DNA of 64,000 nt, from contig NZ_CP114767.1 of the NCBI RefSeq assembly GCF_027359925.1, positions 496,001-560,000 on the forward strand. The letters are read 5' to 3'. Position 1 is the stretch's first letter. The number at the start of each line of letters is the position of its first letter. This stretch comes from Hymenobacter canadensis (GTDB taxonomy: Bacteria; Bacteroidota; Bacteroidia; Cytophagales; Hymenobacteraceae). The position numbers and the translations under genes are program-made. Positions 7,731 to 16,325 of the stretch are shown one piece after another. The notes beneath the pieces were generated by a model that saw only the letters and a list, made by a program, of their open reading frames with translations, made no database searches and was not told the DNA's origin.

Positions 7731-9569
7731 TTACTTGCCGAGCCGGCGGCTCAGCCGAAGACCCAATTGGCGCTGGGTGGGGTTGCCTAGGGTAAGGAAG
7801 GTACTGGCGCCCCACTGCGGAGTCAGCTGGCCCTTGGCCTCAGCAAAGCCCGACCAGCGGGAGTTGCCGGGTATCAGGGCGTAGTTCTTGGCTACTGCTG
7901 CGCCAGCTATCAGTTGCCACCGGGTGCTGCCAAACCCCGTGCCCATGCCGATGCGGTGCTGCGGATTGCCGGAACCATAACCCAGATAGTTGAAGTCGAA
8001 TTGCCCGAATGCCCATTCGCGGCGGCCGAGGCGCAGCGAAACCTGAAAGTCGCCGGGGTTTATCTGGTCGCCGGAGCGGGGGCGGTGGTAGCCGAGCGGG
8101 CCCAGCAGCAGCCCCAGGCCGAGGCCGAATCCTGGCCGGTCGGCCTGCAAATACGGATTAAAGCCCCCGATGACAGTGCGCTTGACAGGGTTGTCGGGAT
8201 ACAAAACCGACAGCGAATCAGAAAATGTCGGCAGCTGCCGGTCGGTGCCAACGTGCAGGCGGAGGCCAAAGGTGACATCGGCCTTGTGTTCCTGGCCTTT
8301 GGCATCGGTGCCGGCAGTACGGGTACGGGCCAGGTCCAGGGTGCCTGTTGTGTAGCGGTGCTGGTAGGGCAGCAGGGGCGAACTACCGCCACAGCCGCCT
8401 TCCGTATTCTGGAGCCGCTCAAACTCACCGGTACTCACGCCCGCACTCAGGGTGGTGTAGTGTTCCCGCTGGTTTTCAGCTACCGGGGTCTGGCTGGTGA
8501 GCACCAGGACGCCGGCGGCCAGCGTGAGGGGCAGCGCCACGCGGGCGGGTCGGATAGTGGTGGCCGCCCCCAGCAGCAGCGCGCCGCCTTCCAGTACCAG
8601 CACCGTGAGCAGCAGCGTCTTTACCACCAGTACCTCGGGCCGCGTGAGAGCCTGCGGCCCCAGCCAGGCCGTGAGCAGTAGCAGCCCGGCCACGGCCAGC
8701 AGGTTGCGTATCGGGTTTGGCGTGGGCATCTGCTCGGGCTGCAGCACCGTGTGCCGGCTGCGGTAGATCAGCCACGCCCAGCTGCCCAGCACCAATGGAA
8801 CTAGCAGCAGCAGCGCCCATTGCACCTGTTTCAGGGCTAGGCCGGCGTGGGTATGGAAGTCGGCACCCACCTGCTCGCCGGCCGGGTCGCGCCAGAACTC
8901 AATCAGGAAGCGGCCGGCCAGCAGTAGCCCCAGGTGCAGCAGGCGGCGGCTGCCGCCCGGCCACGCCCGGTGCCGCGTGAGCAGCAGCACACCACCCACG
9001 GCCAGACACAGTACCAGCGAATACAGCTGCGTAGGATGCACCGGCAATGAGTGAACGGCATCAGGTGCAATCAGCCCGCGGGACTCCTGCCACAGATAGG
9101 GCAGCGTACCAGGCGCGTAGGTGAGGCCCCAGCCCCCGGCCGTCAGCTCGCCGAAGCAGCAGCCGGTGAGCACGCAGCCCACGCATTGCACCGCCAGCGC
9201 CGCACACATTGGCAACGTGAAGGCGTCAAATACGTGCCAGCTGAACCCGAACGGCCGGCGCAGCGCCAGCAGCGTGAGCGTGCCGGCCAGGGCCCCGCCC
9301 AGCACCGTGCGCGCCCCGGAATCCGGCCAGTGCCCCGTGTGCAGCAGCTCCCGCCATTCCGGCCCCGACAGCGCCAGCAGCTTGGTGCCCAGAATGAAGC
9401 TGAGGGTGGTGCAGGCCAGCAGCACCAGCCACGTGCGCATGGGGTAGGCGCGGCGGTGCCCTTCCCACACCAGCAGCGCTAGATTCAGGCTGAAGGCCAG
9501 CAGGTAAAACATAGTGTAGTAACTATGCCCGACGGCAGTGGGCAGGGGCAGTGTAACGGTGCAAAGCAT
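7731..9569 (-). CDS. Lgt-like (prolipoprotein diacylglyceryl transferase family) membrane protein fused to a beta-rich domain
   Basis: From the ATG at 9569 (an in-frame TTG lies at 9620), 612 residues. The N-terminal half has about seven hydrophobic segments with Lgt-like marks: VHPTQLYS near the end of the core and GRFLIEFWRDP; but the usual GRxGNFxN signature is replaced by GCVLTGCCFGE, as in a side branch of Lgt-like proteins. Three further membrane segments follow. The last 230 residues (from about ENQREHYTTLSAG) are non-helical and rich in alternating Gly/aromatic strands (FGLGLGLLLGPLGY, FGQFDFNYLGYGSG, RQLGLRLSRRLGK), resembling outer-membrane or periplasmic beta structure. True Lgt is about 270 residues, so this is unlikely to be the housekeeping enzyme. 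Confidence 0.65.
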   Translation of the reverse strand: MLCTVTLPLPTAVGHSYYTMFYLLAFSLNLALLVWEGHRRAYPMRTWLVLLACTTLSFILGTKLLALSGPEWRELLHTGHWPDSGARTVLGGALAGTLTLLALRRPFGFSWHVFDAFTLPMCAALAVQCVGCVLTGCCFGELTAGGWGLTYAPGTLPYLWQESRGLIAPDAVHSLPVHPTQLYSLVLCLAVGGVLLLTRHRAWPGGSRRLLHLGLLLAGRFLIEFWRDPAGEQVGADFHTHAGLALKQVQWALLLLVPLVLGSWAWLIYRSRHTVLQPEQMPTPNPIRNLLAVAGLLLLTAWLGPQALTRPEVLVVKTLLLTVLVLEGGALLLGAATTIRPARVALPLTLAAGVLVLTSQTPVAENQREHYTTLSAGVSTGEFERLQNTEGGCGGSSPLLPYQHRYTTGTLDLARTRTAGTDAKGQEHKADVTFGLRLHVGTDRQLPTFSDSLSVLYPDNPVKRTVIGGFNPYLQADRPGFGLGLGLLLGPLGYHRPRSGDQINPGDFQVSLRLGRREWAFGQFDFNYLGYGSGNPQHRIGMGTGFGSTRWQLIAGAAVAKNYALIPGNSRWSGFAEAKGQLTPQWGASTFLTLGNPTQRQLGLRLSRRLGK

Positions 9570-10068
9570 AGGCGTAGCGGAAATACAGACAGTAAAAGCC
9601 AGGGCTATTCTCACCGGCAAAGCAACCGCAGGTACAAAAACTGAATGGCCGTCAATCCAGAAGAAAGACGGCCATATACACCTTGCAGGTCACTAAAATC
9701 AGCGCGCCGGCCCAGTCCGGCCCGGCTTTCATAAGAATAGGGTGGTAACGGAGGCTAAGCTACCAGTCGCCCCCTGTGGTCGCCAACCAAGATTACGTTC
9801 TGTCAGACTTTCTATAGAACATTGAAAGTTGTTATGTATCAGATAGATAGAGTATTGTGCTATATGCTATAGGACTTTTGGTTGGCGAAATAATAACATC
9901 ATTATGCTGATTTTTTGTACACATGTCAGACGAAGAGCCATTCCAGCTTCCTGCAGTGCTATCTGTTGTTCATAGCTGCGCCGGCTAAACAGCATCAGCA
10001 ACGACGAGACGCGAAGTGTCGCGTCTCTACATCGTTCGGTCTACTGCACTGCTGACTAAAGCCGCTGC
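9570..10068. other. Intergenic region, no gene seen
   Basis: About 500 nt between two minus-strand genes. The first part is GC-rich, and 9780-9950 is A/T-rich with no ORF of interest. Apart from the small inverted repeat at 10006-10027 I see nothing recognisable. Confidence 0.6.
10006..10027. repeat. Short palindrome, GAGACGCG family
   Basis: Perfect 8-bp arms GAGACGCG/CGCGTCTC around the loop AAGTGT, preceded by CGAC and followed by TAC. A shorter relative occurs at 45924-45938 with the same flanks (CGAC..TACG), so it is a dispersed family rather than a unique site. No poly-U tract follows. Confidence 0.7.
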
Positions 10069-11562
10069 TTACGCGTGCTGCTTGGCCGGCACAGCTGGCT
10101 GTGGCAGCGGCACTGAGTCGCCGTAATGCACGATGTTCTCAATCATGCCCTTAAAGATGATAAAGTGAAACGGTACCAGCGAGTACCAGTACAGTCGCCC
10201 GGCCAGGCCGCGCGGGCGGAAGGCGGCCAGCTGCTCCAGGGTGTGCGAGCCGTCGTCATTGGGTAGAAGGCGGAACTGCAGCCACGCCTCGCCGGGGAGC
10301 TTCATTTCGGCGTAAAGCAGCAGCCGGCCTTGGGCCCGGTCGGCCACGAGCACGCGCCAGAAGTCGAGCGGGTCGCCGGCGCGCAGGTCGGTGGGGGAGC
10401 GGCGGCCGCGGCGCAAACCCACGCCGCCCACCACCTTGTCCATGAGGCCCCGGATGCGCCAGAGCCAGTCCACTTTGTACCAGCCCCGCTCGCCGCCGAT
10501 GCTCCACACGTTCTGCAGCACCTGCTGCGGGTCGCGGGTGAAGCGCAGCGTCTGGCGGTCCTGCAGCAGGCCGTACTGCGGAATCCGGATGTGGTCCATG
10601 TAGTTGCGGGGCATTACGCCGCTGCTCAGCGCGTCGCTCCAGCTGCTTACCACTTCGTTCTGCTCGATGCGCTGGAAGGCCAGGTCCACGGCCTGCCGGT
10701 AGCTCATGCAGGTGTGCGGCACCACGGCCGCAATGCTGCGCTTGGGGTTGGCCACGGTATCGTTGCGCAGACTTTCCACTAGGCTCTGGGCCAAGGAAAA
10801 CGTGGTGCGCGTGACCAGAAACAGCCACCACGACGACAGCCGCGGCGTGAGCACCGGCACCGTAACGATGTAGCGCCGGTAGCCGCGGGCGGCGGCCAGC
10901 TCCAGCAGCATCTGCCGGTAGGTTAGTACGTCGGGCCCGCCGATATCGAAGGAGCGGCCGCGGCAGGCGTCGTTGTCGAGCACTTCGGTGAGGTAGTGCA
11001 TCACGTCGCGGATGCCGATGGGCTGGCAGCGCGAGTTCAGCCAGCGCGGCGTAATCATCACAGGCAGCTTCTCCACTAGGTCCCGGATAATCTCAAACGA
11101 CGCCGACCCCGAGCCGATAATGATGCTGGCCCGCAGCACCGTGAGCGGCACGCGGCCTTTGCCCAGAATCTTTTCCACGCCCTTGCGCGAGCGAAGGTGC
11201 ACGCTCAGCGCCCTGTCGTTGGCGATGCCCGATAAATAAATCACCTGGCGAGCGGTGGTGCGGTCGAGGTAGTCGCGGAAGTTGAGCGCCGACTGCTGCT
11301 CCAGCCGGAAAAAGTCCTTGTCGTGCCCGCTCATCGAGTGCACGAGGTAGTATGCCGCGTCGATTTCCAGCGGCAGCTGGGCCAGGGTTTCGGGCTTGAG
11401 CAGGTCGCCTTCGGCCACCGTCACGCTGGCGCTCAGGCTGTCCGGCAGCTCGAAGCGGCGCGGGTCGCGCACGAGGCACACTACGTGGTGGCCGGCCGCT
11501 ACCAGCAGCGGCAGCAAACGCTGGCCAATGTAGCCGTTAGCTCCGGTAAGCAGAATGTTCAT
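10069..11562 (-). CDS. SDR-family NAD(P)-dependent protein with C-terminal DUF2867 domain
   Basis: 497 residues. The N-terminal 300 form a Rossmann domain: TGANGYIGQRLLPLL is the dinucleotide-binding loop, followed by CLVRDP, VAEGDLL, VIYLSGIAND and LRASIIIGSG, which places it in the atypical/extended SDR group (NmrA/YwnB-like). The remainder, from about LQDRQTLRFTRDP through WRIRGLMDKVVGGVGLRRGR and LDFWRVL to YWYSLVPFHFIIFKGMI, matches DUF2867, a membrane-associating lipid-binding-like domain often fused to such SDRs. Substrate unknown; a lipid or isoprenoid ligand is plausible by analogy. Transcribed alone, with a palindrome on its upstream side (11642-11731). Confidence 0.85.
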   Translation of the reverse strand: MNILLTGANGYIGQRLLPLLVAAGHHVVCLVRDPRRFELPDSLSASVTVAEGDLLKPETLAQLPLEIDAAYYLVHSMSGHDKDFFRLEQQSALNFRDYLDRTTARQVIYLSGIANDRALSVHLRSRKGVEKILGKGRVPLTVLRASIIIGSGSASFEIIRDLVEKLPVMITPRWLNSRCQPIGIRDVMHYLTEVLDNDACRGRSFDIGGPDVLTYRQMLLELAAARGYRRYIVTVPVLTPRLSSWWLFLVTRTTFSLAQSLVESLRNDTVANPKRSIAAVVPHTCMSYRQAVDLAFQRIEQNEVVSSWSDALSSGVMPRNYMDHIRIPQYGLLQDRQTLRFTRDPQQVLQNVWSIGGERGWYKVDWLWRIRGLMDKVVGGVGLRRGRRSPTDLRAGDPLDFWRVLVADRAQGRLLLYAEMKLPGEAWLQFRLLPNDDGSHTLEQLAAFRPRGLAGRLYWYSLVPFHFIIFKGMIENIVHYGDSVPLPQPAVPAKQHA

Positions 11563-11641
11563 GGCGCGGCGCGGTAGGTGTAACTATGTAACTCCCAGAG
11601 CGCGCAGAGGTTGCCGCGTGCTGTGGCACGTCCGAATCACA

Positions 11642-11731
11642 GAACGTCATGCAAAGCGGAGCGAAGCATCTCGCCATTGTGGTGAATATACCACACTGAT
11701 GAGATGCTTCGCTCCGCTCTGCATGACGTTC
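11642..11731. repeat. Long inverted repeat between SDR gene and lysA
   Basis: Arms 11642-11672 and 11701-11731 are 31 nt each with one mismatch, each carrying a core like CGGAGCGAAGCATCTC and its complement. The 28-nt loop contains a smaller GTGG/CCAC hairpin. It lies between the lysA stop and the SDR start, both on the minus strand, so it could end the lysC-lysA transcript. It belongs to a class of dispersed palindromes in this window whose arms contain GAGCGAAG or similar. Confidence 0.85.
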
Positions 11732-11754
11732 CTTCGCTAGCAATAACAGTACAG

Positions 11755-12903
11755 CTACCCGCCCACGTACACCGCCGCCACCTTCTCGCGCAGGTTATAG
11801 CCCGACGACATCACCTCACCATAGGCCCCGGCCGAGCGGATGGCTACCAGGTCGCCGCGCCGGGTTTCGGGCAGCGCCACGGCTTTGCGGAACGTGTCCG
11901 ACGACTCGCAGATGGGGCCCACCACATCGTAGAGCAGCTCGGGGGCGGTGCTGCTCAGGTTCTGGATGTGGTGGTAGCTGCCGTAGAGCGCCGGGCGCAT
12001 CAGCTCGGTCATGCCGGCATCCAGAATGGCGAAGCGCGTGGACTGGCTTTGCTTCACGTAGAGCACCCGGCTCAGCAGCGTGCCGCACTGCGCCACCACG
12101 GCGCGGCCCAGCTCCACGTGCACCTGCTGGCCCGGGCGGCGCACCAAGTGCCGGTCAAACATCGAAAAGTAGCCCTCGAAATCCGGAATCAACTGGCCGT
12201 CGGGCTGCTCGTAGTTGATGCCGAGGCCGCCGCCCACGTTGAGGTGCGGCAGCTGGTGGCCCTGGCTTTCCAGCCAGGTCTGCAGCTCGTTGAGGCGCTG
12301 GCTGAGCTCGGCAAAAACGGTCAAATCGGTAATCTGGGAGCCGATGTGGGCGTGCAGACCCACCAGCTCCAGGTGCGGCCAGCTGCCGAACTGCGCCACC
12401 ACAGCCGGCAAATCAGCGAGGCTGATGCCGAACTTGTTGGCCTCCAGGCCAGTGGTGATGTAGGCGTGGGTGTGGGCGTCCACGTTGGGGTTCACACGCA
12501 GGGCCACCCGCGCCGTGCGGTCCTGCGCGCCGGCCAGCTCGTTCAGCACCGCCAGCTCCTCCGCCGACTCGGCATTGAAGCACCAGATATCTGCCGCCAG
12601 CGCCAGCCGGATTTCGGCGTCGGACTTGCCCACGCCCGCAAACACCACGTGCTCCGGCGCGAAACCGGCCTCCAGGGCCCGCTGCACTTCGCCGCCGCTC
12701 ACGCAGTCAGCACCCAGACCGTGGGCTTTGATGCGGGCCAGCACGGGCAGGTTGACGTTGGCCTTGAGGGCGTAGTGCACCTGAAAATTGCGCGGCCGGG
12801 CCGCCTGCTGCAGCGCTGTGAGCGTGGCATCCAGCAAACCCAAGTCGTAGTGGTAGAAGGGAGTGGGCTGCGCGTGCAGCTCGGGGGCAAGGGTAAAAGG
12901 CAT
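11755..12903 (-). CDS. lysA: Diaminopimelate decarboxylase
   Basis: PLP enzyme (group IV decarboxylase) converting meso-diaminopimelate to L-lysine, the last lysine step. 382 residues. The PLP lysine is K47 in VHYALKANVN; the fold-III barrel continues with GADCVSGGEVQRAL, FAGVGKSDAEI and RVNPNVDAHTHAYITTG. The catalytic Cys region is DVVGPICESSDTF and the substrate Tyr lies in GAYGEVMSSGYN; the end LREKVAAVYV is typical. It lies downstream of the aspartate kinase gene on the same strand, with 115 nt containing a long inverted repeat between them. Together they supply the entry and exit of the lysine/DAP branch. Confidence 0.95.
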   Translation of the reverse strand: MPFTLAPELHAQPTPFYHYDLGLLDATLTALQQAARPRNFQVHYALKANVNLPVLARIKAHGLGADCVSGGEVQRALEAGFAPEHVVFAGVGKSDAEIRLALAADIWCFNAESAEELAVLNELAGAQDRTARVALRVNPNVDAHTHAYITTGLEANKFGISLADLPAVVAQFGSWPHLELVGLHAHIGSQITDLTVFAELSQRLNELQTWLESQGHQLPHLNVGGGLGINYEQPDGQLIPDFEGYFSMFDRHLVRRPGQQVHVELGRAVVAQCGTLLSRVLYVKQSQSTRFAILDAGMTELMRPALYGSYHHIQNLSSTAPELLYDVVGPICESSDTFRKAVALPETRRGDLVAIRSAGAYGEVMSSGYNLREKVAAVYVGG

Positions 12904-12910
12904 AGAGGCG

Positions 12911-13077
12911 GGGCCTCACCCCCTAGCCCCCTCTCCCGTGGAGAGGGGGGACTAGTTTCTAGCCTAGTAAAAGGTTAGAAACTGGTTGAAGGTGAGGTGT
13001 GAAAGTGTGAGCTAGAAGTTACTTGTTTAGAGCTAGTCCCCCCTCTCTTTGGGAGAGGGGGCTAGGGGGTGAGGCCC
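12911..13077. repeat. 45-nt inverted repeat pair flanking the lysC-lysA gap
   Basis: Left arm 12911-12955 and right arm 13033-13077 are complementary over 45 nt with about three mismatches; each arm includes CTCACCCCCTAGCCCCCTCT or its complement. Each arm also contains its own small hairpin (CCTCTCCC..GGGAGAGG type). The right arm overlaps the 3' end of the aspartate kinase gene and encodes its last residues. This CCCCTAGCCCCCTCTCC element is a familiar dispersed repeat in Hymenobacter-type genomes (from memory, not searched). Confidence 0.85.
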
Positions 13078-14395
13078 GCTGAAACAGGCCGGCATTCAGG
13101 GCTTTCAACGTCCGTACTTTGTCGGAGGAATGCACCAGCAGGCTGATGTTGTTGGGCGAGCCGCCGTACGAAATCATGCGCAGCGGCACGTCGGCCAGCG
13201 AGTCGAATACGAGGCGGGCGGCGCCGTTGGTTTCCTGAATCAGGTTGCCCACGAGGCAGATGATGGTCTGGTCGCGGTCCACCGTCACGGTGCCGAAACC
13301 GCGCAGCTCCTCCAGAATCTGGGGCAGGTGCGTGGCGTCGTCGATGGTGAGCGACACGGCCACTTCCGAAGTCGTAATCATGTCGATGGACGTGCGGTGC
13401 CGCTCGAAGACCTCGAACACGCTGCGCAGGAAGCCGTGCGCCAGCAGCATCCGGCTCGACTTGATGTTGATGGCCACCAGCCCGTCTTTGGCCGCTACAG
13501 CCTTGATGGGCTCGGAGCCGGTCTGGCTGGAAATGAGCGTGCCGGGGGCCTCGGGCTGCATGGTGTTCAGCAGGCGCACCGGAATGCCGTGCTTGGCGGC
13601 CGGCAGAATGGAGCTGGGATGCAGAATCTTGGCCCCGAAGTAGGCCAGCTCGGCTGCCTCGTCAAACGACAGCTCGCGGATCGGATAGGTGCCTTCCACC
13701 ACCCGCGGGTCGTTGTTGTGCAGCCCGTCGATGTCGGTCCAGATCTGAATTTCGGTGGCGTCGGCGGCGGCCCCGATCAGCGAGGCCGAGTAGTCGGAGC
13801 CGCCGCGCTTGAGGTTGTCGGTTTTGCCGTGCGCGTTGCGGCAGATGTAGCCCTGCGTGACGAACAGCGGCCGGCCTTCGTGCTGCGCCAGCTGGGTTTG
13901 CAGGTGCTCCCGGATGTAGTCGGCGTCGGGCTCGTCGTTGTGGTCGAGGCGCATGAACTCCAGCGCCGGCAGCAGCACGGCGTCGCGGTGGAGCACGCCG
14001 GTCAGGTAGTGGTGGAACAGGCAGGTGCTCAACAGCTCGCCCTGGGCCAGAATCACCCGCTCGCCCGAGGCCGACAGCGGCTGCCGCGTGAGGTCGAACA
14101 GGGTGTGGAATACGGTGTCCAAGTCTTTGCTGGCGGCGGCGGCCAGGGCGGCATCGGGCAGCAGCTCGCGGGCCACCATCAGGTAGTCCTGGCGCATGAT
14201 TTCGATGCGGGCCGTGGCGGCGGCCACGTCCTCGGTGCGCAGCAGCTCAGCGATGCCTACCAGCGTGTTGGTGGTGCCGCTCATGGCCGACAGCACCACG
14301 ATGCGCCGCTCCTGGGGCGCATGAATCAGCTCGGCTACCTCGCGCATCCGCTGCGCCGACCCGACGGACGTACCGCCAAACTTGAGAACTTTCAT
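13019..14395 (-). CDS. lysC: Aspartate kinase (monofunctional)
   Basis: Phosphorylates L-aspartate, first step of the lysine, methionine and threonine family. 458 residues: MKVLKFGGTSVGSAQRM is the ATP/aspartate site, then VVLSAMSGTTN, TQGYICRN, RGGSDYSASLIGAA and WTDIDGLHNNDPR, followed by two ACT domains (VAAKDGLVAINIKSSRML and TIICLVGNLI). ACT domains normally give feedback control by lysine or threonine. The protein should end near LNAGLFQ; instead it runs on with RASPPSPLSQREGGLALNK, read from the right arm of the inverted repeat at 13033-13077. The tail is unlikely to be functional. No homoserine dehydrogenase domain is fused. Confidence 0.94.
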   Translation of the reverse strand: MKVLKFGGTSVGSAQRMREVAELIHAPQERRIVVLSAMSGTTNTLVGIAELLRTEDVAAATARIEIMRQDYLMVARELLPDAALAAAASKDLDTVFHTLFDLTRQPLSASGERVILAQGELLSTCLFHHYLTGVLHRDAVLLPALEFMRLDHNDEPDADYIREHLQTQLAQHEGRPLFVTQGYICRNAHGKTDNLKRGGSDYSASLIGAAADATEIQIWTDIDGLHNNDPRVVEGTYPIRELSFDEAAELAYFGAKILHPSSILPAAKHGIPVRLLNTMQPEAPGTLISSQTGSEPIKAVAAKDGLVAINIKSSRMLLAHGFLRSVFEVFERHRTSIDMITTSEVAVSLTIDDATHLPQILEELRGFGTVTVDRDQTIICLVGNLIQETNGAARLVFDSLADVPLRMISYGGSPNNISLLVHSSDKVRTLKALNAGLFQRASPPSPLSQREGGLALNK

Positions 14396-14466
14396 AGTGC
14401 AGGAAACCGAATTGGAAGGTCGGGAAAGGCGCCCGCCAGGTTGCGGACAGAGTGAAACATCAGGCT

Positions 14467-14500
14467 AAAAAAAAGCGCCGATCCTGGGGAGGACCGGCGC
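14467..14500 (-). terminator. Rho-independent terminator after the small ORF
   Basis: On the minus strand a GC-rich hairpin (AGCGCCGGTCCT / AGGATCGGCGCT with one mismatch, loop CCCC) is followed by eight U. It lies between the small ORF at 14545-14691 and lysC, both on the minus strand, so it would end the small gene's transcript before lysC. Confidence 0.75.
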
Positions 14501-14544
14501 TGGAAAGTTCAGTGGTAGGGAGGTACGACGAACGGTTGCGACGG

Positions 14545-14691
14545 TCAGGTCGGGTTACGTTTCTTCGATTTCTTGACCATCATCAGGCCCAGGGTCAGGC
14601 CGGCCCGCTTGCTGCTCTTCCGCACTACGCACCCTGCGCCGGCACAAGCCAGCGAGGCACAGGAAGCAGACGAAACAGCGGAAAGGCGCAT
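14545..14691 (-). CDS. Possible 48-residue basic small protein
   Basis: Begins MRLSAVSSASCASLACAG, a weak signal/lipoprotein-like N-terminus with a Cys-rich stretch, and ends in a strongly basic tail (VVRKSSKRAGLTLGLMMVKK then SKKRNPT). The frame is open further upstream to 14778, but the Met at 14691 gives the better N-terminus. The strong terminator just downstream argues that something here is transcribed. I do not recognise the family; it could be a short lineage-specific envelope peptide or chance. Confidence 0.4.
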   Translation of the reverse strand: MRLSAVSSASCASLACAGAGCVVRKSSKRAGLTLGLMMVKKSKKRNPT

Positions 14692-14888
14692 GATGGGAGG
14701 GGCAAAGGCTGGCGCGAGGAAAGAGCTTCCGCGCCGTTTTGCGGCCGCAAGTACGGCCGCAGTTGTGGTAACTTCCAAATCGGACCCGTAAAAAGTGCCG
14801 CTACAGCTGCTGGCAGCACACCGTTTCTGTGCTGCCAGCAGCCACGCCGACGTACAGTGATTGGGCGGCTTGCAGCAGCCCGCCCTGC

Positions 14889-15656
14889 TTACGAAACCGT
14901 GGTAGCCGACTGCCCTTGCGTGAAGCCCCGGGCCAGATTGGTAAACTCCGACGGGATGAGCACCACGGTGGTCGTGTTGTTGTCGATGCCGATTTCCGAG
15001 AGCATCTGCATGCGGCGCAGCTCCAGGGCCATGGGGCTGTTTTCCATCTCGCGGGCACCCTGGGTGAGCTTCACGCTGGCTTCCAGCTCGGCTTCGGCCT
15101 TGATGATGCGGGCCCGCTTCTCGCGGATGGCTTCGGCCTCGCGGGCCATGGCGCGCTGCATGGATTCGGGAATCTCCACGTCCTTGATTTCCACCAGCTC
15201 AATCTTCACGCCCCAGGGCTCGGTGGCGGCGTCTACCAGCTGCAGCAGGGAGGCGTTGATCTGCTGGCGGCCGCGCAGGACCTCGTCGAGCTGGTGCTGC
15301 CCGATGATGTTGCGCAGCGCCGTAACGGCCAGCTGGTACACTGCTTGGTTGAAGTTGGCCACCTTGATGATGGCGTTGGCCGGATCCACTACCTTAAACC
15401 AGAGCACGGCGTTTACCTTAATAGTTACGCTGTCTTTGGTGATGGTTTCCTGTTGCTCCAGATCCACGGTTTTGGTGCGGATGTCGATGGTTTGCCGGCG
15501 CTCAATGAACGGGATAATCCAGTACAGCCCCGGCCCGCGCTGCCCCACATACCGGCCCAGCCGAAACACAATAGCCCGCTCGTATTCCTGCGCAATGCAC
15601 AGGCCCATGAAGAGCAACACCAGCCCCAAGGCAAGAAAAATATACAGCGTAAGCAT
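14889..15656 (-). CDS. Slipin / stomatin-like SPFH-domain membrane protein
   Basis: 255 residues from the ATG at 15656, chosen because MLTLYIFLALGLVLLFMG is the expected N-terminal membrane anchor; the open frame upstream to 15761 looks non-coding. The SPFH/band-7 domain follows: AQEYERAIVFRLGRYVGQRG, GPGLYWIIPFIERRQTID, then VTIKVNAVLWFKVVDP and ALRNIIGQHQLDEVL. An Ala/Glu-rich helix (MAREAEAIREKRARIIKAEA) mediates oligomerisation. Slipins scaffold membrane microdomains and often pair with NfeD proteases; no nfeD gene lies next to it here. Confidence 0.9.
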   Translation of the reverse strand: MLTLYIFLALGLVLLFMGLCIAQEYERAIVFRLGRYVGQRGPGLYWIIPFIERRQTIDIRTKTVDLEQQETITKDSVTIKVNAVLWFKVVDPANAIIKVANFNQAVYQLAVTALRNIIGQHQLDEVLRGRQQINASLLQLVDAATEPWGVKIELVEIKDVEIPESMQRAMAREAEAIREKRARIIKAEAELEASVKLTQGAREMENSPMALELRRMQMLSEIGIDNNTTTVVLIPSEFTNLARGFTQGQSATTVS

Positions 15657-15851
15657 AATCAGGAGTGGCCTAGGGCCGCAAAAGTGAAACTGTTGCGACA
15701 GGTGGTACACGCGCCATGCCAGCCGCTGGTTTGCTTGGCATGAAAGCGGATTACGCTTCAAAAACGAAGTTTTCAGCAGCAGTGGAAGTGGCAGCTAATT
15801 ATTCTGCCACCCCATTTTGGTAGGGTGCGCCACCGAAATGGTAAGGGCGCC

Positions 15852-16250
15852 TCAGGGCAGCGGTGGCAGGTTATGCCAGTCGTGCGTGCAGCCGTGCTGG
15901 CATTCTGTGCGGCGGCGGTGCGCGTCGGCGCTGCTGAACAGGCTCAGCAACGCCCGGAAGGCATTCGGATACTCAGGTGGGGGCAGTTGCTGGATGCGGC
16001 GCAGTGCCTCCGGCAGGCCGTGAACCCGCAGCAGCACCAGCGGGGTGGCGGTGGGCTTCACGGGGGCTTCCGCCAGGGCCTGCTGCACCAGCGCTGGGGT
16101 GGGGTGCGCCTGTTGGATGTAGTCCGCCAGCTCCGCCAGCCGGGCCTGCTGCTCCACCGCGGGCAACGCGGCAAACCACGCCCAGGCCCATTCCCACGGC
16201 AGCTGCAGCTGGGCCAGTCGGTTGAGGACGTTATCGGGTGTGGATTGCAT
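15852..16250 (-). CDS. Conserved hypothetical protein (DUF5958-like, tentative)
   Basis: 132 residues, no signal peptide. N-terminal helices (NRLAQLQLPWEWAWAWFAAL, EQQARLAELADYIQQAHP) are followed by PTATPLVLLRV and a conserved-looking end: YPNAFRALLSLFSSADAHRR then CQHGCTHDWHNL. The AF.LL.LF..AD.RRR...C..GC.H.WH pattern reminds me of DUF5958, an uncharacterised family of this length, but I am working from memory. The Cys/His cluster could bind metal. No informative neighbours. Confidence 0.6.
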   Translation of the reverse strand: MQSTPDNVLNRLAQLQLPWEWAWAWFAALPAVEQQARLAELADYIQQAHPTPALVQQALAEAPVKPTATPLVLLRVHGLPEALRRIQQLPPPEYPNAFRALLSLFSSADAHRRRTECQHGCTHDWHNLPPLP

Positions 16251-16325
16251 GGGTGAGGGCAGGCGCTGAAAGCTATGTGGTGACGCCAGCGTCCGCCAAG
16301 AACGCCCACCCGCAACGCAGGATAC

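Noticed and set aside
11704..12978. 424-codon plus-strand frame opposite lysA
   Set aside because: Antisense shadow; lysA is full-length with all motifs.
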